Below, piece after piece: positions 9,122 through 17,723 of a DNA stretch of 64,000 nucleotides. The number at the start of each line of letters is the position of its first letter. The first letter of the stretch is position 1. Location: contig DEKU01000020.1 in assembly GCA_002354035.1 (NCBI GenBank), positions 39,815 to 103,814 of the forward strand. Reading direction: 5' to 3'. Under the pieces are notes generated by a model that was not told the DNA's origin, searched no databases, and worked only from the letters and a program-made list of their open reading frames with translations. The stretch is from Bacteroidales bacterium UBA2714 (GTDB taxonomy: Bacteria > Bacteroidota > Bacteroidia > Bacteroidales > P3). The position numbers and the translations under genes were made by a program.

Positions 9122-10110
9122 CAGATCATTTTTAGGTATCCTACTTCTTTCTCGGTCAGTTCGCGGTAGTGTCCACGGGGGAGGTCTTTTTTGGTGAGTC
9201 CCGCAAAGACTGTGCGGTCCAGCTTGTGGACTTTATATCCCAGATGTTCGAAAATACGGCGCACTATGCGGTTCTTGCCCGAATGCAGCTCCACTCCTAC
9301 GATGCGTTTGTCATTGGCTCCCTGCACATATTGTATGTCGTCGACGTGCACGGGGCCGTCTTCAAGTTCTATCCCTTCAAGCATGCTGCGCATGTCTTCG
9401 CGGGTGACAGCCCGGTCCAGCTCCACTTGGTATATCTTGTACACCCCCGTCGAGGGGTGGGTGAGGTGGCGGGCCAGGTCGCCGTCGTTGGTAAAGAGCA
9501 GCAGTCCGGTGGTGTTGCGGTCCAGTCGTCCTACGGGGTATATGCGCTCGGGGCAGGCTCCGTCGATGAGCATCATGACAGTTTGCCGTTCCTGCGGGTC
9601 GTCGAGGGTGGTGATGAAGCCTTTGGGTTTGTTGAGGAGGAAGTAGCGTTTGCGCTCGGAGCGGAGTGTTTCGCCGCCGTAGTTGACCACATCGCCTTCG
9701 TGCACCTGGAATCCCATCTCGGTGACCACTTTCCCGTTGACCATCACGCTGCCTGCGGCAATGAGCTTGTCCGCCTCGCGGCGCGAGCAGATGCCGGCAT
9801 TGGCTATGTATTTATTCAGTCGTGTGGTGCCATCGTAGGGCTTGGGGGCCGGCGGCGGCGTTTTCACCCGTGGCACGGGGTGCCGTTTCGGCCGGTTGGG
9901 GTCTTTCGGCTTGCGCGCTTTGGGCTGGGGTTTGTCGGTCTCTTGGCGCTGGGGGGCAGGCCGTTTGCCGTAGCGTTGTGCGGCTCGGTCTTCTCCGTTG
10001 TTGAATCGACGGCCGTCCGACTCTTTTGCGGGGCGCGGGCTCGGCCGGGAATCGTTGTTCCGGCCTTTATAGGGCCTGCGCGGAGTGTTGTTGTTTTTGT
10101 TTTTTTCCAT
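9121..10110 (-). CDS. Pseudouridine synthase, RsuA/RluB family, with basic N-terminal tail
   Basis: Converts specific uridines in rRNA to pseudouridine. After an unusually long, low-complexity basic tail of about 90 residues (Arg, Lys, Pro, Asn rich) comes an S4 RNA-binding domain (TRLNKYIANAGICSRREAD, from about residue 97) and the catalytic domain, with the active-site Asp in GRLDRNTTG near residue 197. The signature is that of the RsuA/RluB/RluE/RluF group; RluB is most likely but the target base is not decided by sequence. I place the start at the ATG complementary to 10108-10110 (MEKNKNNN), 7 bases after the stop of the preceding gene; an in-frame ATG at 10191 would overlap that gene by 74 bases. 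Basic tails of this kind are common in Bacteroidota RluB. Confidence 0.88.
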   Translation of the reverse strand: MEKNKNNNTPRRPYKGRNNDSRPSPRPAKESDGRRFNNGEDRAAQRYGKRPAPQRQETDKPQPKARKPKDPNRPKRHPVPRVKTPPPAPKPYDGTTRLNKYIANAGICSRREADKLIAAGSVMVNGKVVTEMGFQVHEGDVVNYGGETLRSERKRYFLLNKPKGFITTLDDPQERQTVMMLIDGACPERIYPVGRLDRNTTGLLLFTNDGDLARHLTHPSTGVYKIYQVELDRAVTREDMRSMLEGIELEDGPVHVDDIQYVQGANDKRIVGVELHSGKNRIVRRIFEHLGYKVHKLDRTVFAGLTKKDLPRGHYRELTEKEVGYLKMI

Positions 10111-10117
10111 GGGTTTC

Positions 10118-10564
10118 TTAGAATCGCATTTTATAAGGGAAACTGGCGTCCAATTCTTGTTTGTTGCGCAGCGATGCCACTTGCTCGGCAAGGCGCAGAA
10201 GGATTTCGAGTTTCATGAATTTAAGCCACGAGACTGCTTTGTCGTCCTTGCGGCAGGCAAGCGCGAACATAAGGTTCGCCTCGTGGAGGTTTTTCTGTAC
10301 CCACAGGCGGGCACGGGGGTCGCCGTCGATGGCGTGGCTCAGCAGTCCCAGCCAGTGATAGTTGTGTTGCACAAGCCACTGCTCGGCTTCCGAATCGTCT
10401 TGCAAAAAATTGCTGAAGGCCGCCAACTCGGTGAATCCGGCTGTCACAAGCCATTGGAAGAACTCTTTGCTGCCTCCAATGGCCTGCTCGAGGGCCAGCA
10501 ACACCCGCGGGCTGTACGACAGCAGCCCTTGGCGTTTGATGGGTTGAGACGGTGTGGCGGCCAT
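10118..10564 (-). CDS. Conserved small protein of unknown function between pheT and rluB-like genes
   Basis: A 148-residue, largely alpha-helical protein rich in Leu, Ala and Trp (for example QWLVQHNYHWLGLLSHAIDG and VSWLKFMKLEILLRLAEQ). There is no signal peptide, membrane segment or metal motif. It starts 5 bases after the stop of pheT and ends 7 bases before the pseudouridine synthase, so it sits inside a translation-related operon. Repeated short helix blocks around DDSEAEQWLV and DGDPRARLWVQ suggest an armadillo/TPR-like solenoid, but this is inference. I do not recognise the family. Confidence 0.8.
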   Translation of the reverse strand: MAATPSQPIKRQGLLSYSPRVLLALEQAIGGSKEFFQWLVTAGFTELAAFSNFLQDDSEAEQWLVQHNYHWLGLLSHAIDGDPRARLWVQKNLHEANLMFALACRKDDKAVSWLKFMKLEILLRLAEQVASLRNKQELDASFPYKMRF

Positions 10565-10569
10565 GGCGT

Positions 10570-13056
10570 TTATTGTCTTATTGTGGCGCCCAGCTGCGTC
10601 TCGAGGTTTTTCTGCAGCTTGGCCATCACGGCTTCGATTTGCTTGTCGGTAAGGGTCTTGTCTTTGTCTTGCAGGATGAAGCTCACAGCATACGACTTCA
10701 TTCCCTCGGTGATGCCTTTGCCGTTGTATACATCGAAGAGGCTCACACGTTTCAGAAGCTTTTTCTCAGTGCTGTAGGCCACCTGTTCTATCTCTGCAAA
10801 CGACACCTTGTTGTCGAGAATCAGGGCCAGGTCGCGCCGCACTTCGGGGTATTTGGGTATCTCGGCATACTGCACTTCCTTGCTCGGGTAGCTCTTCAGT
10901 ATCAGCGACCAGTCGATGTCGGCATAGAACACCTCTTGCTTGCAGTCCATCCGCTTCAACGTGTCGCGCTTCAGGCGCCCCACGGTGCAGAGGGTCTTGT
11001 GGCTGTCGCGGAACACGAAGGCCAGCCCCTCGGCATAGTAGTGCTCTGTGGTGGGAACTACTTGCAGACGGGTGAAATTGACCCGCATACGGCGCAGGAT
11101 GTTCATCACCTGTGCCTTGAGATGGTAGAAATCAACGGGTGTAGTCTTCGTCTTCCAGTTCTCAGGCTCCATGTTGCCGGTCATGAAGATGGCGAGGTGG
11201 GGGGTCTCGATATATTTCTTGGTGACGGGCATGTTTTCGGCCTCGGGGGTCGACAAGGCTTCGGCCGAAAGTTGATAGGTGCGGCCAAACTCATACAGCT
11301 TCTGGTCGTGAATCTTATAGTTAAGGTTGCGCACTATGCATTCCAACCCACTGTAAAGCAGCGTCTGCCGCATCACGTTCAGCTCCTTGCTCAGGGGGTT
11401 GAGAATATTGATGCTGCGGGCCGCGTCGAAATCAGGATTGTTCTCGTAGTATTCTGCTTTGGTCAGCGAGTTGTTCATGATTTCGCTGAATCCGTTGTAG
11501 GTGAGCAGGTCGCTGACTGTGTTCTGTAGCTTGTTGGGGTTGGGCTTGGTTCCAAAGCTGAGGCAACTGTTGATGCGCTCGTCTATCTGGATGTTGTTAT
11601 AGCCGTATATGCGCATTATCTCTTCCACCACATCGCATTCGCGGGTCACGTCCACCTTGCACGTAGGTATCAGCAGCTTCATGCCTTCCGCGTTCTCGTT
11701 CACTATCTCGATGTCGAGCGAGGTGAGGGCTGTGCGGATGGCCTCGACGGGAATGGTCTGGCCGATAAGGCTGAAGATGCGCCCATAGTTAATCTCCACC
11801 TCTGCGCGGGGAATCGGGTTGGGATAGATGTCCACCACCTCCGAGGCAATGGTGGCTCCGGCCAGTTCCTGCATCAGGTATACGGCTCGTTGCAGGGCCC
11901 AGCGGGTGATGTTGGGGTCGCAGCCCCGCTCGTAACGGAACGAGGCGTCCGTCTTCAACCCATGGCGCTTGCTGGTTTTGCGGATGCTGACGGGGTTGAA
12001 ATAGGCACTTTCCAGAAACACGCGGGTGGTGTCAGGGGTCACACCGCTCTTCTCGCCGCCAAACACACCGGCAATGCACATCCCTTCCTCCTCGTTACAT
12101 ATCATCAGGTCGCGGCGGTCCAGCTTGCGCTCCACCCCGTCGAGGGTGACGAAAGGCGTGTCCTGCGGCAGGGTACGCACCACCACATGGTTGCCAGCAA
12201 TCTTGTCGGCATTGAATGCGTGGAGGGGTTGCCCCACCTCCATCAGCACGAAGTTGGTGATGTCCACCACGTTGTTGATCGGACGGATGCCCACCGTGCG
12301 CAGCTTGTTCTGTAGCCAGTCGGGCGAGTCGGCCACATGCACATTCTCCAGCGTGATGCCGGTATAGCGGGGACAGAGCTCCGGCTCCTCCACCGTGACG
12401 CTCACTCCATGCTCGCCTTTGGCGCCGGAGAGGTCCGCCACCTGTGGCCACTGGATATGTTTGTCGGCCTGGTTGCGGGTGTTGAGCACTGCCACCACGT
12501 CGCGGGCCACCCCGATATGGCTTGTGGCGTCGCTGCGGTTGGCCGTGATAGCCACCTCGAGGGTGTAATCCTCTTCAAGATGAAAATACTCTTTGGCGGG
12601 CATTCCCACAGGGGCGTCGTCGGGCAGCACCATTATGCCCGCATGGTCCGAACCCAGCTGCAGCTCGTCGGCGGCACACAGCATACCCTCGCTCACGGCT
12701 CCGCGAAGCTTGCCTTTCTTAATCTCATAAAACTCGGTGTCCGAAGTATAAATCTTGGTGCCTATCTGAGCGCATACCACCTTCTGGCCGGCGGCCACAT
12801 TGGGGGCGCCACAGACAATATGCAGCGGAGTCCCGTTGCCCACATCCACCGTGGTCAGATGCAGGTGGTCGCTGTCCGGGTGAGGCTCGCAGGTCAGCAC
12901 CTGGGCTATCACCACATGCTCCAGTCCGCCTTTGATGCTTTCTACTTTCTCTACGCCTTCAATCTCCAGACCACTGAAGGTGAGCAGCTCGTCAAGTTCG
13001 TTGGGGGTGAGGTCAGTGTCGACATACTCACGCAGCCATTTATAAGATATCTTCAT
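10570..13056 (-). CDS. pheT: Phenylalanyl-tRNA synthetase beta subunit
   Basis: Beta chain of the alpha2-beta2 enzyme that charges tRNA-Phe. At 828 residues it is full length. It starts MKISYKWLREYVDTDLTP, followed by the EMAP/tRNA-binding-like domain (about 40-150, with VVIAQVLTCEPHPDSDHL and HIVCGAPNV), the B3/4 editing region (NPVSIRKTSKRHGLKTDASFRYERG), the B5 domain and class II core (VTRECDVVEEIMRIYGYNNI) and the C-terminal anticodon-binding FDX-ACB domain (about 735-828, YPEVRRDLALILDNKVSF). pheS is not in the window, so the subunits are encoded apart, a common state in Bacteroidota. It follows the glycosyltransferase gene by 12 bases and leads into the 148-aa, rluB-like and rsmI genes. 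Confidence 0.97.
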   Translation of the reverse strand: MKISYKWLREYVDTDLTPNELDELLTFSGLEIEGVEKVESIKGGLEHVVIAQVLTCEPHPDSDHLHLTTVDVGNGTPLHIVCGAPNVAAGQKVVCAQIGTKIYTSDTEFYEIKKGKLRGAVSEGMLCAADELQLGSDHAGIMVLPDDAPVGMPAKEYFHLEEDYTLEVAITANRSDATSHIGVARDVVAVLNTRNQADKHIQWPQVADLSGAKGEHGVSVTVEEPELCPRYTGITLENVHVADSPDWLQNKLRTVGIRPINNVVDITNFVLMEVGQPLHAFNADKIAGNHVVVRTLPQDTPFVTLDGVERKLDRRDLMICNEEEGMCIAGVFGGEKSGVTPDTTRVFLESAYFNPVSIRKTSKRHGLKTDASFRYERGCDPNITRWALQRAVYLMQELAGATIASEVVDIYPNPIPRAEVEINYGRIFSLIGQTIPVEAIRTALTSLDIEIVNENAEGMKLLIPTCKVDVTRECDVVEEIMRIYGYNNIQIDERINSCLSFGTKPNPNKLQNTVSDLLTYNGFSEIMNNSLTKAEYYENNPDFDAARSINILNPLSKELNVMRQTLLYSGLECIVRNLNYKIHDQKLYEFGRTYQLSAEALSTPEAENMPVTKKYIETPHLAIFMTGNMEPENWKTKTTPVDFYHLKAQVMNILRRMRVNFTRLQVVPTTEHYYAEGLAFVFRDSHKTLCTVGRLKRDTLKRMDCKQEVFYADIDWSLILKSYPSKEVQYAEIPKYPEVRRDLALILDNKVSFAEIEQVAYSTEKKLLKRVSLFDVYNGKGITEGMKSYAVSFILQDKDKTLTDKQIEAVMAKLQKNLETQLGATIRQ

Positions 13057-13068
13057 CTATTGTTGTTT

Positions 13069-14502
13069 TTATTGTTTCAGTTCAAAAAGTTTATATTGCC
13101 CCGTGGCAACATCAATTTCGGAATATAGCTCCCGCGGCACGGCCACCTTCCCGTCGGTGAGCAGGTGACGCGGCAGGTCGTCGGGCGGGTTTTGCAGGTC
13201 CAAGCACGCAAGGTCGATGTGTTTCTCGCGGTAGTAGTAGGCGTAAAGGCTCCACTCCCAAGCCATCTCTCTCGGCATGCCCACCTGCTCTCCCTCGGCC
13301 AGCAATGGGGCTATCAGCCTCATATCTTCCTGCATGGCCACATCGCGCCCGGGTTTCCCATAGTGTATCGCATTCAGCGTCACGGCTCCCGCCACAGCTA
13401 CTAAGGCAACAGCTGTCAGCACATGGCGCAGCCTGACACCACTTTTGTCTACCCACTCTCCCACCGTTCCCTGCACCAATGCACCTGCTCCGCAGGCCAC
13501 AATCGGGTAGACCGTGAGAATGTAAAAGCCGTGCTGTTTCAGGCTGATGGCTATCGGAAGCACACCCGACAGACCCAGCAACAGGCAGATGTAAAAGTTT
13601 CGCCAGTCCCGGCGGACGGTTCTCCATGTCTTCGTGGCCAGCCCTATGCCCGCCACCAGCAGCACCCCGGCCCACAAGGCCAGCGTCTGCTCCACAAACT
13701 TCCACACGATGGTCCATCGGTTTTCCACAATCGGAGTGTCGAGGTTGCCCAAAACCTGGTGGGTCAGGTATTGGTCGAAATAGGTGACCGCTTCTGGGAA
13801 GAGAATGCCGGTGGCAGCCAGACACACGGCAAAGGCTCCCACCGCCATTAGCGTGTCGGCCACCGCCATCAGCAGGGCATTGCCCCACCGCTTGTGGTTC
13901 CCCATGCACAGGTCCACCACCCACACAATCATGGGCAGGGCAAAGGGATAGAGACCCGTAAACCCTTTGCAGAGGAAAGCTCCATAGAGCATCACCCCAC
14001 CTAATGCGTCCCACAGCAGCCGACGGCGCGACTCGCCATGCAGAAGGCACAGCACTGCCGCCATCACATACACCGCCATCGTGCACTCCAGCATATTGTC
14101 GTGGGCGTTGCGCGACATGGCCGGCACCATCACCCACAACATCAGCGCTATCCAGCCCAAACGGCGGTCGTAGCCCATGCGCTGCCACAACCTCACCATC
14201 AGCCAGCCCGTAAGCACAGCCGTGAACATGGTAAAAAGCCTCGTCACCCACACATGGGTGCCCAGCACCTTGTAGAAAAGGGCCAGCATCCCCATCGCCA
14301 AAGGCGGATGCTCATAGAAATCGGCATGCAGCGACGGCGAGTGCGACGGGTGCCAGAACGTGCAGACCCCCGAAGCCATATTGTCCGCCACATTGCCATA
14401 GATCAAGCCGTCCATAAACATACCCGTGGTCAGCAGCGAACCGCTGATCAGCATCAAGAATGCCGATACCACTATGGTGTATAACAGACAGCTGTTTTTC
14501 AT
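13069..14502 (-). CDS. Membrane glycosyltransferase, ArnT/PMT (GT-C) family
   Basis: A 477-residue integral membrane protein with about ten hydrophobic helices. It has the GT-C features of the ArnT/dolichyl-phosphate-mannose mannosyltransferase family: an acidic residue in the first periplasmic loop (FMDGLIYGNVADNMA), a second loop with FYEHPPLAMG, then a C-terminal soluble part ending near LFELKQ. Such enzymes move a sugar from a polyprenyl-phosphate carrier to lipid A, a protein or another glycan on the outer face of the inner membrane. The acceptor and sugar cannot be read from sequence. It lies between glnS and pheT with a 12-base gap to pheT; the grouping with tRNA synthetases looks positional rather than functional. 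Confidence 0.85.
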   Translation of the reverse strand: MKNSCLLYTIVVSAFLMLISGSLLTTGMFMDGLIYGNVADNMASGVCTFWHPSHSPSLHADFYEHPPLAMGMLALFYKVLGTHVWVTRLFTMFTAVLTGWLMVRLWQRMGYDRRLGWIALMLWVMVPAMSRNAHDNMLECTMAVYVMAAVLCLLHGESRRRLLWDALGGVMLYGAFLCKGFTGLYPFALPMIVWVVDLCMGNHKRWGNALLMAVADTLMAVGAFAVCLAATGILFPEAVTYFDQYLTHQVLGNLDTPIVENRWTIVWKFVEQTLALWAGVLLVAGIGLATKTWRTVRRDWRNFYICLLLGLSGVLPIAISLKQHGFYILTVYPIVACGAGALVQGTVGEWVDKSGVRLRHVLTAVALVAVAGAVTLNAIHYGKPGRDVAMQEDMRLIAPLLAEGEQVGMPREMAWEWSLYAYYYREKHIDLACLDLQNPPDDLPRHLLTDGKVAVPRELYSEIDVATGQYKLFELKQ

Positions 14503-14525
14503 CTTTTCAATTGTTAGTCAGTATG

Positions 14526-14594
14526 CCGACGGTCGGGAGGTGCCTTTTGTCAGGCTGGCGTATGTGCCGTTGGGGCCACACCCCCGGCCGTCGG
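14526..14594 (-). other. Long hairpin in the glnS-glycosyltransferase spacer
   Basis: Bases 14526-14537 and 14583-14594 are complementary over 12 bp with one G-T wobble (core CCGACGG/CCGTCGG), enclosing a 45-base GC-rich loop. It fills most of the 103-base gap after glnS. There is no T run, so it is not a standard terminator; it could be an RNA-processing or attenuating structure. Confidence 0.35.
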
Positions 14595-14605
14595 TCAGCG
14601 ACACT

Positions 14606-16300
14606 TTAGGCGTTGCTGATTTTTGCCCAGGTGTCTTTCAGCGAGCAGGAACGGTTGAAAACCAAATGTTCCGGTGTGCTGTCGCGGTCTGTGCAGAAAT
14701 AGCCCATGCGCTCAAACTGGAACCGCATCGGCTCTTCTATGCCGCGCTCGTTCACCACCATCTTGGCTTCGGCCAAGGAGGGTTCAAGCTTGCAGCCTTG
14801 CAGCACCTGCAGCGATGAGGGATTCAGGTTGTCGAGGAAGGTCTTGCCCTCCGGTGCCTCGTCGGGTGCCTCGGTGGCAAACAGGCGGTCGAACATCCTC
14901 ACCTCGGCGTCGACAGCGTGCTGCGCGCTCACCCAGTGCAGTGTGCCCTTCACTTTGCGCCCGTCGGGTGCATCGCCGCCACGGGTGGCGGGGTCGTAGG
15001 TGCAATGGATGCAGGTGATGTTGCCCTCGGCGTCTTTCTCCACGCTCTGGGCTGTGACAAAGTAGGCATAGCGCAGCCGCACCTCGCGACCCATGCTGAG
15101 ACGGAAATACTTCTTGGGGGCTTCCTCCATAAAGTCTTCGCGCTCAATATACAGCTCGCGGCTGAAAGGCACCTCGCGGGTGCCGTCGGCCTCGTTCTCC
15201 GGGTTGTTCACCGCGGTTAGCATCTCGGTCTGCCCTTCGGGATAGTTGTCGATCACCAGCTTCACGGGGTTCAACACCGCCATGCGGCGGGGAGCCACCT
15301 TGTTCAGGTGGTCGCGCAGACTGTTCTCCAGTCGCACATAGTCAATGATATTGTCACGTTTGGCCACTCCGATGTCCTCGCAGAAGTTGCGGATGCTCTC
15401 AGGCGTGTAGCCCCGGCGGCGGAAGCCGCAGATGGTCGGCATGCGGGGGTCGTCCCATCCGCTCACGTAATGCTCCTTCACCAGCTGCAACAGCTTGCGT
15501 TTGCTCATCACCGTATAGTTGATGTTCAGGCGCGCAAACTCGTACTGATGGCTGGGAAAAATGCCCAGCTGCTCGATAAACCAATCGTAGAGCGGGCGGT
15601 GGATGTCGAATTCAAGGGTGCAGATGCTGTGTGTGATATGCTCGATTGAGTCGCTCTGCCCGTGGGCATAGTCGTACATCGGGTAGATGCACCATTTATC
15701 GCCCGTGCGGTGATGGTGGGCGTGGAGTATGCGGTACATGATGGGGTCGCGCAACTGCATGTTGGGATGCGCCATATCAATCTTGGCACGCAGCACCTTC
15801 TCGCCGTCGGCAAACTCGCCGTTGCGCATCCGCTCAAACAGGTCGAGGTTCTCCTCCACCGTGCGGTCGCGCCAAGGACTGTTCTTGCCCGGCTCAGTCA
15901 CGGTGCCGCGTCCGGCGCGGATCTCCTCCTGCGTCTGGTCGTCGACATAGGCCAGACCCTTTTTTATCAGCACGATGGCCCATTCATACAGCTGCTCGAA
16001 ATAGTCGCTGGCATAGTGCACCCCGGCCCAGTCGAACCCCAGCCAGCGGATGTCCTGCTGGATGGAGTCCACATATTCGGTGTCCTCCTTCACGGGGTTG
16101 GTGTCGTCGAAACGCAAGTTGGTCTTTCCGCCATACTTCTTGGCAAGGCCAAAGTTCAGACAGATTGACTTGGCATGTCCGATGTGCAGATAGCCGTTCG
16201 GTTCTGGCGGGAAGCGCGTCAGGATGGATTTGTAGGTGCCTTCGTTAAGCCCCTGTTCGATGATTTCTTCCAAAAAATTCAGTGATAGATTGTCTTCCAT
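14606..16300 (-). CDS. glnS: Glutaminyl-tRNA synthetase
   Basis: Class I synthetase that charges tRNA-Gln directly. 564 residues, the usual size. The HIGH-type motif is in RFPPEPNGYLHIGHAKS near residue 30, the DDTNP sequence of the acceptor-binding region follows, and the KMSKS-type motif is VMSKRKLLQLV near residue 264. The C-terminal half has the two beta-barrel anticodon-binding domains (for example FSRELYIEREDFMEEAP and RLAYAYFV-type sequence). Presence of GlnS means the organism need not depend on the GatCAB transamidation route for Gln. A TAnnTTTG box lies about 60 bases before the ATG. Confidence 0.97.
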   Translation of the reverse strand: MEDNLSLNFLEEIIEQGLNEGTYKSILTRFPPEPNGYLHIGHAKSICLNFGLAKKYGGKTNLRFDDTNPVKEDTEYVDSIQQDIRWLGFDWAGVHYASDYFEQLYEWAIVLIKKGLAYVDDQTQEEIRAGRGTVTEPGKNSPWRDRTVEENLDLFERMRNGEFADGEKVLRAKIDMAHPNMQLRDPIMYRILHAHHHRTGDKWCIYPMYDYAHGQSDSIEHITHSICTLEFDIHRPLYDWFIEQLGIFPSHQYEFARLNINYTVMSKRKLLQLVKEHYVSGWDDPRMPTICGFRRRGYTPESIRNFCEDIGVAKRDNIIDYVRLENSLRDHLNKVAPRRMAVLNPVKLVIDNYPEGQTEMLTAVNNPENEADGTREVPFSRELYIEREDFMEEAPKKYFRLSMGREVRLRYAYFVTAQSVEKDAEGNITCIHCTYDPATRGGDAPDGRKVKGTLHWVSAQHAVDAEVRMFDRLFATEAPDEAPEGKTFLDNLNPSSLQVLQGCKLEPSLAEAKMVVNERGIEEPMRFQFERMGYFCTDRDSTPEHLVFNRSCSLKDTWAKISNA

Positions 16301-16359
16301 CTTTATAAATTATTCATTACCTTATAATTATTGCAATACTTGCAATCCACTTTAGCCTA

Positions 16360-16367
16360 CAAAGATA
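16360..16367 (-). promoter_or_regulatory. -7 promoter box for glnS
   Basis: Minus-strand TATCTTTG, exact to TAnnTTTG, 60 bases upstream of the glnS ATG in an AT-rich stretch. No TTG at the best -33 distance. Confidence 0.5.
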
Positions 16368-16649
16368 CAAAAAAAACTCTTATTATGCTTGTTTTATATC
16401 AAAAAAGAGTTTTCTTTGGGTTCAATTGTTTGAGGGTGTGGGGCTTAATGATGTTGCTGACCAAGCCCCAGCAGGCTGTCTTTGCCTGTGGATGAGGGGG
16501 TATTTAACCGCGCAGCGAAAGGAATTGCGGACAGCTGTTTGCGGTGCCTTAGTAGATGGAACGATGCACGATTAAGCTCAGACGACCAGCCCCGGAGGGT
16601 CTTCCCGGCCGGTCGAAACCCGTCGGCAGTGGGATGTCGGCCAACCGAT

Positions 16650-16715
16650 GCTCGTGTGAAGCTCGTGTGAAGCTCGTGTGAAGCTCGTGAAAAAGTCGTA
16701 TGAAGGTCGTGTGAA
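16650..16715. repeat. Six 11-bp tandem units, GC-rich type
   Basis: Six consecutive 11-base units: GCTCGTGTGAA three times exactly, then GCTCGTGAAAA, AGTCGTATGAA and GGTCGTGTGAA. The period is exactly 11 with no indels, in non-coding DNA. Confidence 0.9.
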
Positions 16716-16806
16716 GCTCCGCTCTGTGGCCGCCAGCGCTCAGGCTGTTAGTCGTCACTTGCTCTCCATTTTGTTTGGTCTTTGCCGTTTGTTATTCAGT
16801 GTTCAA

Positions 16807-16848
16807 TAGACAAAATAGAATATAAATAGAATGTAAATAGAATATAAA
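16807..16848. repeat. 11-bp tandem repeat, TAGAAnnnAAA type
   Basis: Three perfect-period units TAGAATATAAA, TAGAATGTAAA, TAGAATATAAA (16816-16848), preceded by a shortened unit TAGACAAAA (16807-16815). The unit has the same skeleton as the repeat at 44256-44299. Confidence 0.85.
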
Positions 16849-16960
16849 TGATGTGCAAGGAGCGGAGGCGGGGTGTGTGAGACTGTGAGGCGGTGTGGGT
16901 CGAGGGGGGTCGGTGCGGCGGGGGAGTGGGTCGCAGCGGGCGCCGAAGGTCGGGACATGA

Positions 16961-17010
16961 AAAAGGGCAGAAGGTGCGGAGCTGCCGGGTGGCGGCTTGC
17001 ATCTTCTGCC
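16961..17010 (-). terminator. Terminator of the outer-membrane barrel gene pair
   Basis: Bases 16966-16977 and 16999-17010 form a 12-bp stem (one wobble) with a smaller stem inside; on the minus strand it is followed by CTTTTTC. It begins 20 bases past the stop of the 210-aa barrel gene. Confidence 0.75.
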
Positions 17011-17029
17011 TTTTCTGAGTATTGCTGTT

Positions 17030-17662
17030 TTAGAGTGTGTAGCCGAGACCGAGGTAGAAGGCAGTGGTTTTGATGTCCGGGCCTTCGTTGGGGTTGAGGC
17101 TGAGGATGCCCATGCTGTAGCCACCAAAGATGCGCAGGTGCTGCACATCGACGGCCAGGCCGCCGGTGCCTTGCAGATCGAGGCGTTTGTAGACGGGGTT
17201 GGCCTCATACCATAGGGCTTTGACGCTGTTGCCGTAGAGCTGTTCGGTGACGGTGCTGGTGCCCGTGATGCCGAAGCTTACCATGGGGCCAAGGAAGAGG
17301 GAGAGGGTGGCGTAGTCGCTGAGGGGGACGGAGAAGCTGGCCAGCACGGGTACGTCCACCACGATCTGCTGCTCCTCGGTTGTGGCGGGCAGGAAGGTGA
17401 GGGTGGTGGGGTATTCGCGGAGGTTGAAGCGTCCGCCCAGTCCGGCTGTCACGCCCCAGTGTTGGGACAGTTTAAGGGTGTAGTCGATATTGAGGAATAC
17501 GCCTGAGAGGTCGTGACAGACTACGGGTTTGCGTTCTATCAGGGTGTAGGCGGGCAGGTGCTGCGATGAGTAGCCGATGTGGAATCCCAGTTTCTGGGCT
17601 TGGGCTCCAACGGTCGAGAGCATCGCCACGGCCACGGCCATACAGGTGAAAAGGTGTTTCAT
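17030..17662 (-). CDS. Small outer-membrane beta-barrel protein (paralogue 1)
   Basis: A 210-residue protein with an N-terminal signal peptide (MKHLFTCMAVAVAMLS, cut after AQAQ) and an alternating hydrophobic/polar pattern of eight or so strands ending in an aromatic-terminated strand (FYLGLGYTL), the typical outer-membrane insertion signature. This is the OmpA/PorT-like eight-stranded barrel type abundant in Bacteroidota. It shares order and motifs with the adjacent gene (GFHIGYSSQ versus SVNIGYAPQ; VDVPVLASFSVPL versus VDVPVMLSFGLPL; GGYSMG versus GGYRMG), so they arose by duplication. It lies 61 bases downstream of that paralogue. The role is unknown; such barrels may be porins, adhesins or assembly partners. 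Confidence 0.85.
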   Translation of the reverse strand: MKHLFTCMAVAVAMLSTVGAQAQKLGFHIGYSSQHLPAYTLIERKPVVCHDLSGVFLNIDYTLKLSQHWGVTAGLGGRFNLREYPTTLTFLPATTEEQQIVVDVPVLASFSVPLSDYATLSLFLGPMVSFGITGTSTVTEQLYGNSVKALWYEANPVYKRLDLQGTGGLAVDVQHLRIFGGYSMGILSLNPNEGPDIKTTAFYLGLGYTL

Positions 17663-17723
17663 AATGTAGTTCTGTTGGTTTTATGTGTCGCTAAATTTCC
17701 ACGCAGCAGGCGCGAGCCGTGGG

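Larger units (their letters stand above)
16301..17029. other. 729-base non-coding region with two tandem-repeat blocks
   Basis: Between glnS and the 210-aa barrel gene there is no convincing coding sequence. It holds the glnS promoter box (16360-16367), a block of about 220 bases of GC-rich sequence with no recognised RNA, an 11-bp GC-rich tandem repeat (16650-16715), an 11-bp AT-rich tandem repeat (16807-16848) and the terminator of the downstream barrel gene (16961-17010). The minus-strand open frame over 16549-16758 has an amino-acid pattern created by the repeat and is not considered a gene. Confidence 0.6.

Noticed and set aside
16650..16715. Possible CRISPR-like array
   Set aside because: Units are 11 bases, directly adjacent, without spacers, and there are no cas genes.
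16549..16758. 69-aa minus-strand open frame across the GC-rich 11-bp repeat
   Set aside because: The frame exists because the repeat has no stop codons; an 11-base period shifts frame at each unit and no promoter or start context supports it.
16301..17029. tRNA, rRNA or tmRNA gene in the spacer
   Set aside because: No cloverleaf, T-arm GTTCGA-type motif or tag peptide reading frame could be found by eye.
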